Source of the DNA: DATCJA01 sp963814955
GTDB taxonomy: Bacteria; Acidobacteriota; Vicinamibacteria; Vicinamibacterales; UBA2999
Reading direction: 5' to 3'
Assembly: GCA_963814955.1 (NCBI GenBank)
Contig: CAWFEX010000004.1
Location: forward strand, 1,100,540 to 1,164,539
Length of the DNA: 64,000 nt
How positions within the stretch are numbered: position 1 is the first letter of the stretch; each line of letters opens with the position of its first letter. Below, in pieces: positions 62,773 to 64,000 of the stretch. The position numbers and the translations under genes were made by a program. The notes under the pieces are model-generated. The model saw only the letters and a list, made by a program, of their open reading frames with translations, searched no databases and was not told the origin of the DNA.

Positions 62773-63417
62773 GTGATAAACCAAAGCAGCGTCAACCGAG
62801 AGCAGTGGTTGTCTTCGGTAACAAACAGGCGGAGGGGGCTGCGCCATGAGGCACGCGCGGGACGGGGCTACCGCGGCGATGAACGCCGCCTCACAGGTGC
62901 TCGTCGCGCGGGGAAAGCCGAGCCCCAGGAGTTCGACAACCAGGACGTGCGATGGGCGGTCAGGGCCAGAGAGGGCGTCTGGGCTCCGACCAAGGACGGT
63001 CAGCGCATCCATGTCGCCATCGACTCCGCGGCGGGCGACCGGGCCGCCACCGTGCTCCGGCCCAGCCTGCGGGTGTTCGTGGGCATCGACGTCGACACCG
63101 ACATCGTCGCGCAGACCACCTCGGACGGGATCAGGCTGGTCACCGTCATGCACGGCCCCGAGGCTCCGTCGGAATTCCGGTTCCCGGTGACGCTGTCGGA
63201 CGGGCTCGCGCTGGAGTCGATGCCCTCGGGCGGCTACGACGTCGTCCACCTGCGCTACGGCGCGACTGTGGGGCGGTTCTACAGTCCCTGGGCGTGCGAC
63301 TCGCTGTTCCGCCCGGTCAAGGCGCACTACGAGCTCGACGGCAACGCGATCGTGATGAGAATTCCGCATGAAGGCGCCGCATATCCCGTGGTGGCCGATC
63401 CTCATTACTCCATATGA
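62773..63417 (+). CDS. Secreted actinobacterial protein of unknown function (5' end uncertain)
   Basis: The central and C-terminal parts read GQRIHVAIDSAAGDRAATVLRPSLRVFVGIDVDTDIVAQTTSDGIRLVTVMHGPEAPSEFRFPVTLSDGLALE...YGATVGRFYSPWACDSLFRPVKAHYELDGNAIVMRIPHEGAAYPVVADPHYSI. The SPWA...THYE...YPVVADP pattern is common in secreted actinomycete proteins of unknown role. The expected signal peptide is not in this frame; an indel near 62,870 probably displaces it. Confidence 0.55.
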   Translation: MINQSSVNREQWLSSVTNRRRGLRHEARAGRGYRGDERRLTGARRAGKAEPQEFDNQDVRWAVRAREGVWAPTKDGQRIHVAIDSAAGDRAATVLRPSLRVFVGIDVDTDIVAQTTSDGIRLVTVMHGPEAPSEFRFPVTLSDGLALESMPSGGYDVVHLRYGATVGRFYSPWACDSLFRPVKAHYELDGNAIVMRIPHEGAAYPVVADPHYSI

Positions 63418-63453
63418 GCCATGTGAATCGCATGTGCGGTTAAACTCGGCCGC

Positions 63454-63995
63454 ATGATTTTCACCCATGACACCGAGCACGCCCTCGGCATCATGGTGGA
63501 TCTGGTCAACGGCGCCGCCGACGGCGGGGACCTCCTGTCCGACCTGGACGCGCTGCGCGGCTTCGTGGCGTCCTCCCGGATCAGCGGGGTGCCGCCCGTG
63601 GAGGAGCAGGACCTGGCGCGGATGAGGCGGCTTCGCGGCCTCTTCCGCGAGATCTTCCTCGCGCCGGATCCGGCGAGCGCGGTACCGCTGGTCAACGGGC
63701 TCGCGCGACCGGGTCCGGACCACCCCCCACCTCACCAACCACGACGGCTACGACTGGCACGTGCACTACTTCGCGCCGGGGCGCCGGGTGGGCGACCACC
63801 TCGCCGTCGATGCGGCATGGCCCTCGCGTACTTCGTCGCGGCGGGGGAGCTGGAACGACTGCGCCCGTGCGAGGCGGCGGACTGCCGACGCGGCCTTGTC
63901 GACCGTCCCAAACCGCTCACGCGGTACTGCGACAGCCGGACGTGCGGAAACCGGCCCATGTCGCGGCCTACCGGGCCCGGCGCCGCGCGGTGTGA
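63454..63995 (+). CDS. CGNR zinc-finger protein (ABATE domain), frameshifted
   Basis: ATG 63,454 begins MIFTHDTEHALGIMVDLVNGAADGGDLLSDLDALRGFVASSRISG, the ABATE-type N-terminal domain. Near 63,820 and 63,900 the frame slips. Across frames the CGNR zinc finger reads CEAADCRRGLVDRSKPLTRYCDSRTCGNRAHVAAYRARRRAV and stops at 63,993. Such proteins are thought to be transcription regulators in actinobacteria. Confidence 0.7.
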
Positions 63996-64000
63996 CGTCC

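Noticed and set aside
62698..63738. Long minus-strand ORF of 346 codons.
   Set aside because: It is the high-GC shadow of the plus-strand secreted-protein and CGNR genes; its residue make-up (Arg/His/Gln-rich) is typical of antisense frames.
58469..64000. Right arm as a genomic island acquired from an actinomycete.
   Set aside because: There is no integrase, tRNA or repeat at the junction. The join is mid-gene on both sides and the frameshift density changes at once, so an assembly chimera explains it better.

Overview
The window has two parts of different origin. Bases 1 to about 58,468 look like one genome segment of a Gram-negative bacterium, probably an acidobacterium of the Vicinamibacteria type. 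That placement is inferred from the carboxypeptidase-regulatory-domain TonB receptor, the MtrB/PioB-type porin, the many c-type cytochromes and the numerous universal stress proteins; no 16S or other marker is present. Bases 58,469 to 64,000 look like a high-GC actinomycete (GDP-mannose dehydratase, RtcB, thioesterase, a secreted VADP-type protein, a CGNR zinc-finger protein), full of frameshifts and joined to the first part in the middle of a gene. I read this as an assembly chimera.

Layout of the left part: ABC-type macrolide/lipoprotein exporter genes (1-4042); tandem UspA and a sigma-70 factor (4.2-6.5 kb); an outer-membrane barrel, a YIP1 protein and an MlaF ATPase (6.5-9.2 kb); zinc-ribbon/BON and small proteins with an exported protein and cytochrome c (9.2-11.7 kb); a ferric-reductase/cytochrome operon and a divergent multiheme cytochrome plus MtrB-type porin operon (11.7-18.8 kb); UspA, a TonB receptor and a second exported-protein paralogue (18.8-24.2 kb); a znuCBA-like metal importer (25.6-28.3 kb); AKR, UspA, CBS and BON genes (28.4-34.6 kb); a TolC/RND efflux operon (34.7-40.8 kb); a membrane-SRPBCC protein and a GNAT/ADP-forming acyl-CoA synthetase (40.9-44.8 kb); a third exported-protein paralogue with UspA, Hsp20, BON and VIT1 genes (44.9-50.6 kb); two NtrC-family response regulators around a PAS histidine kinase (51.4-55.9 kb); and UspA, dihaem cytochrome c and a lipoprotein (55.9-58.5 kb).

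The main discovery is regulatory. About 24 sites match the sigma-54 -24/-12 promoter (GG and GC exactly 12 bases apart, most as TGGCAY-N6-TGC or TGGYAC-N5-TTGC) directly upstream of genes in this island. Most have, roughly 35-130 bp further upstream, a pair of AT-centred imperfect palindromes of the type GCGGAAWWTTTCCGCA about 20 bp apart, the arrangement expected for NtrC-family enhancer sites. The same island encodes two sigma-54 activators and their likely kinase. I propose that it is one sigma-54-controlled stress/dormancy/energy regulon linking universal stress proteins, CBS and BON proteins, Hsp20, metal import, efflux, cytochromes and a three-member family of undescribed exported proteins.

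At least ten genes in the left part carry single-base frameshifts, usually one extra base, with both halves otherwise intact. This suggests sequencing indels more than decay, but two loci (7.9-8.3 kb and 19.5-19.8 kb) fuse fragments of unrelated genes and look like true or assembly deletions.
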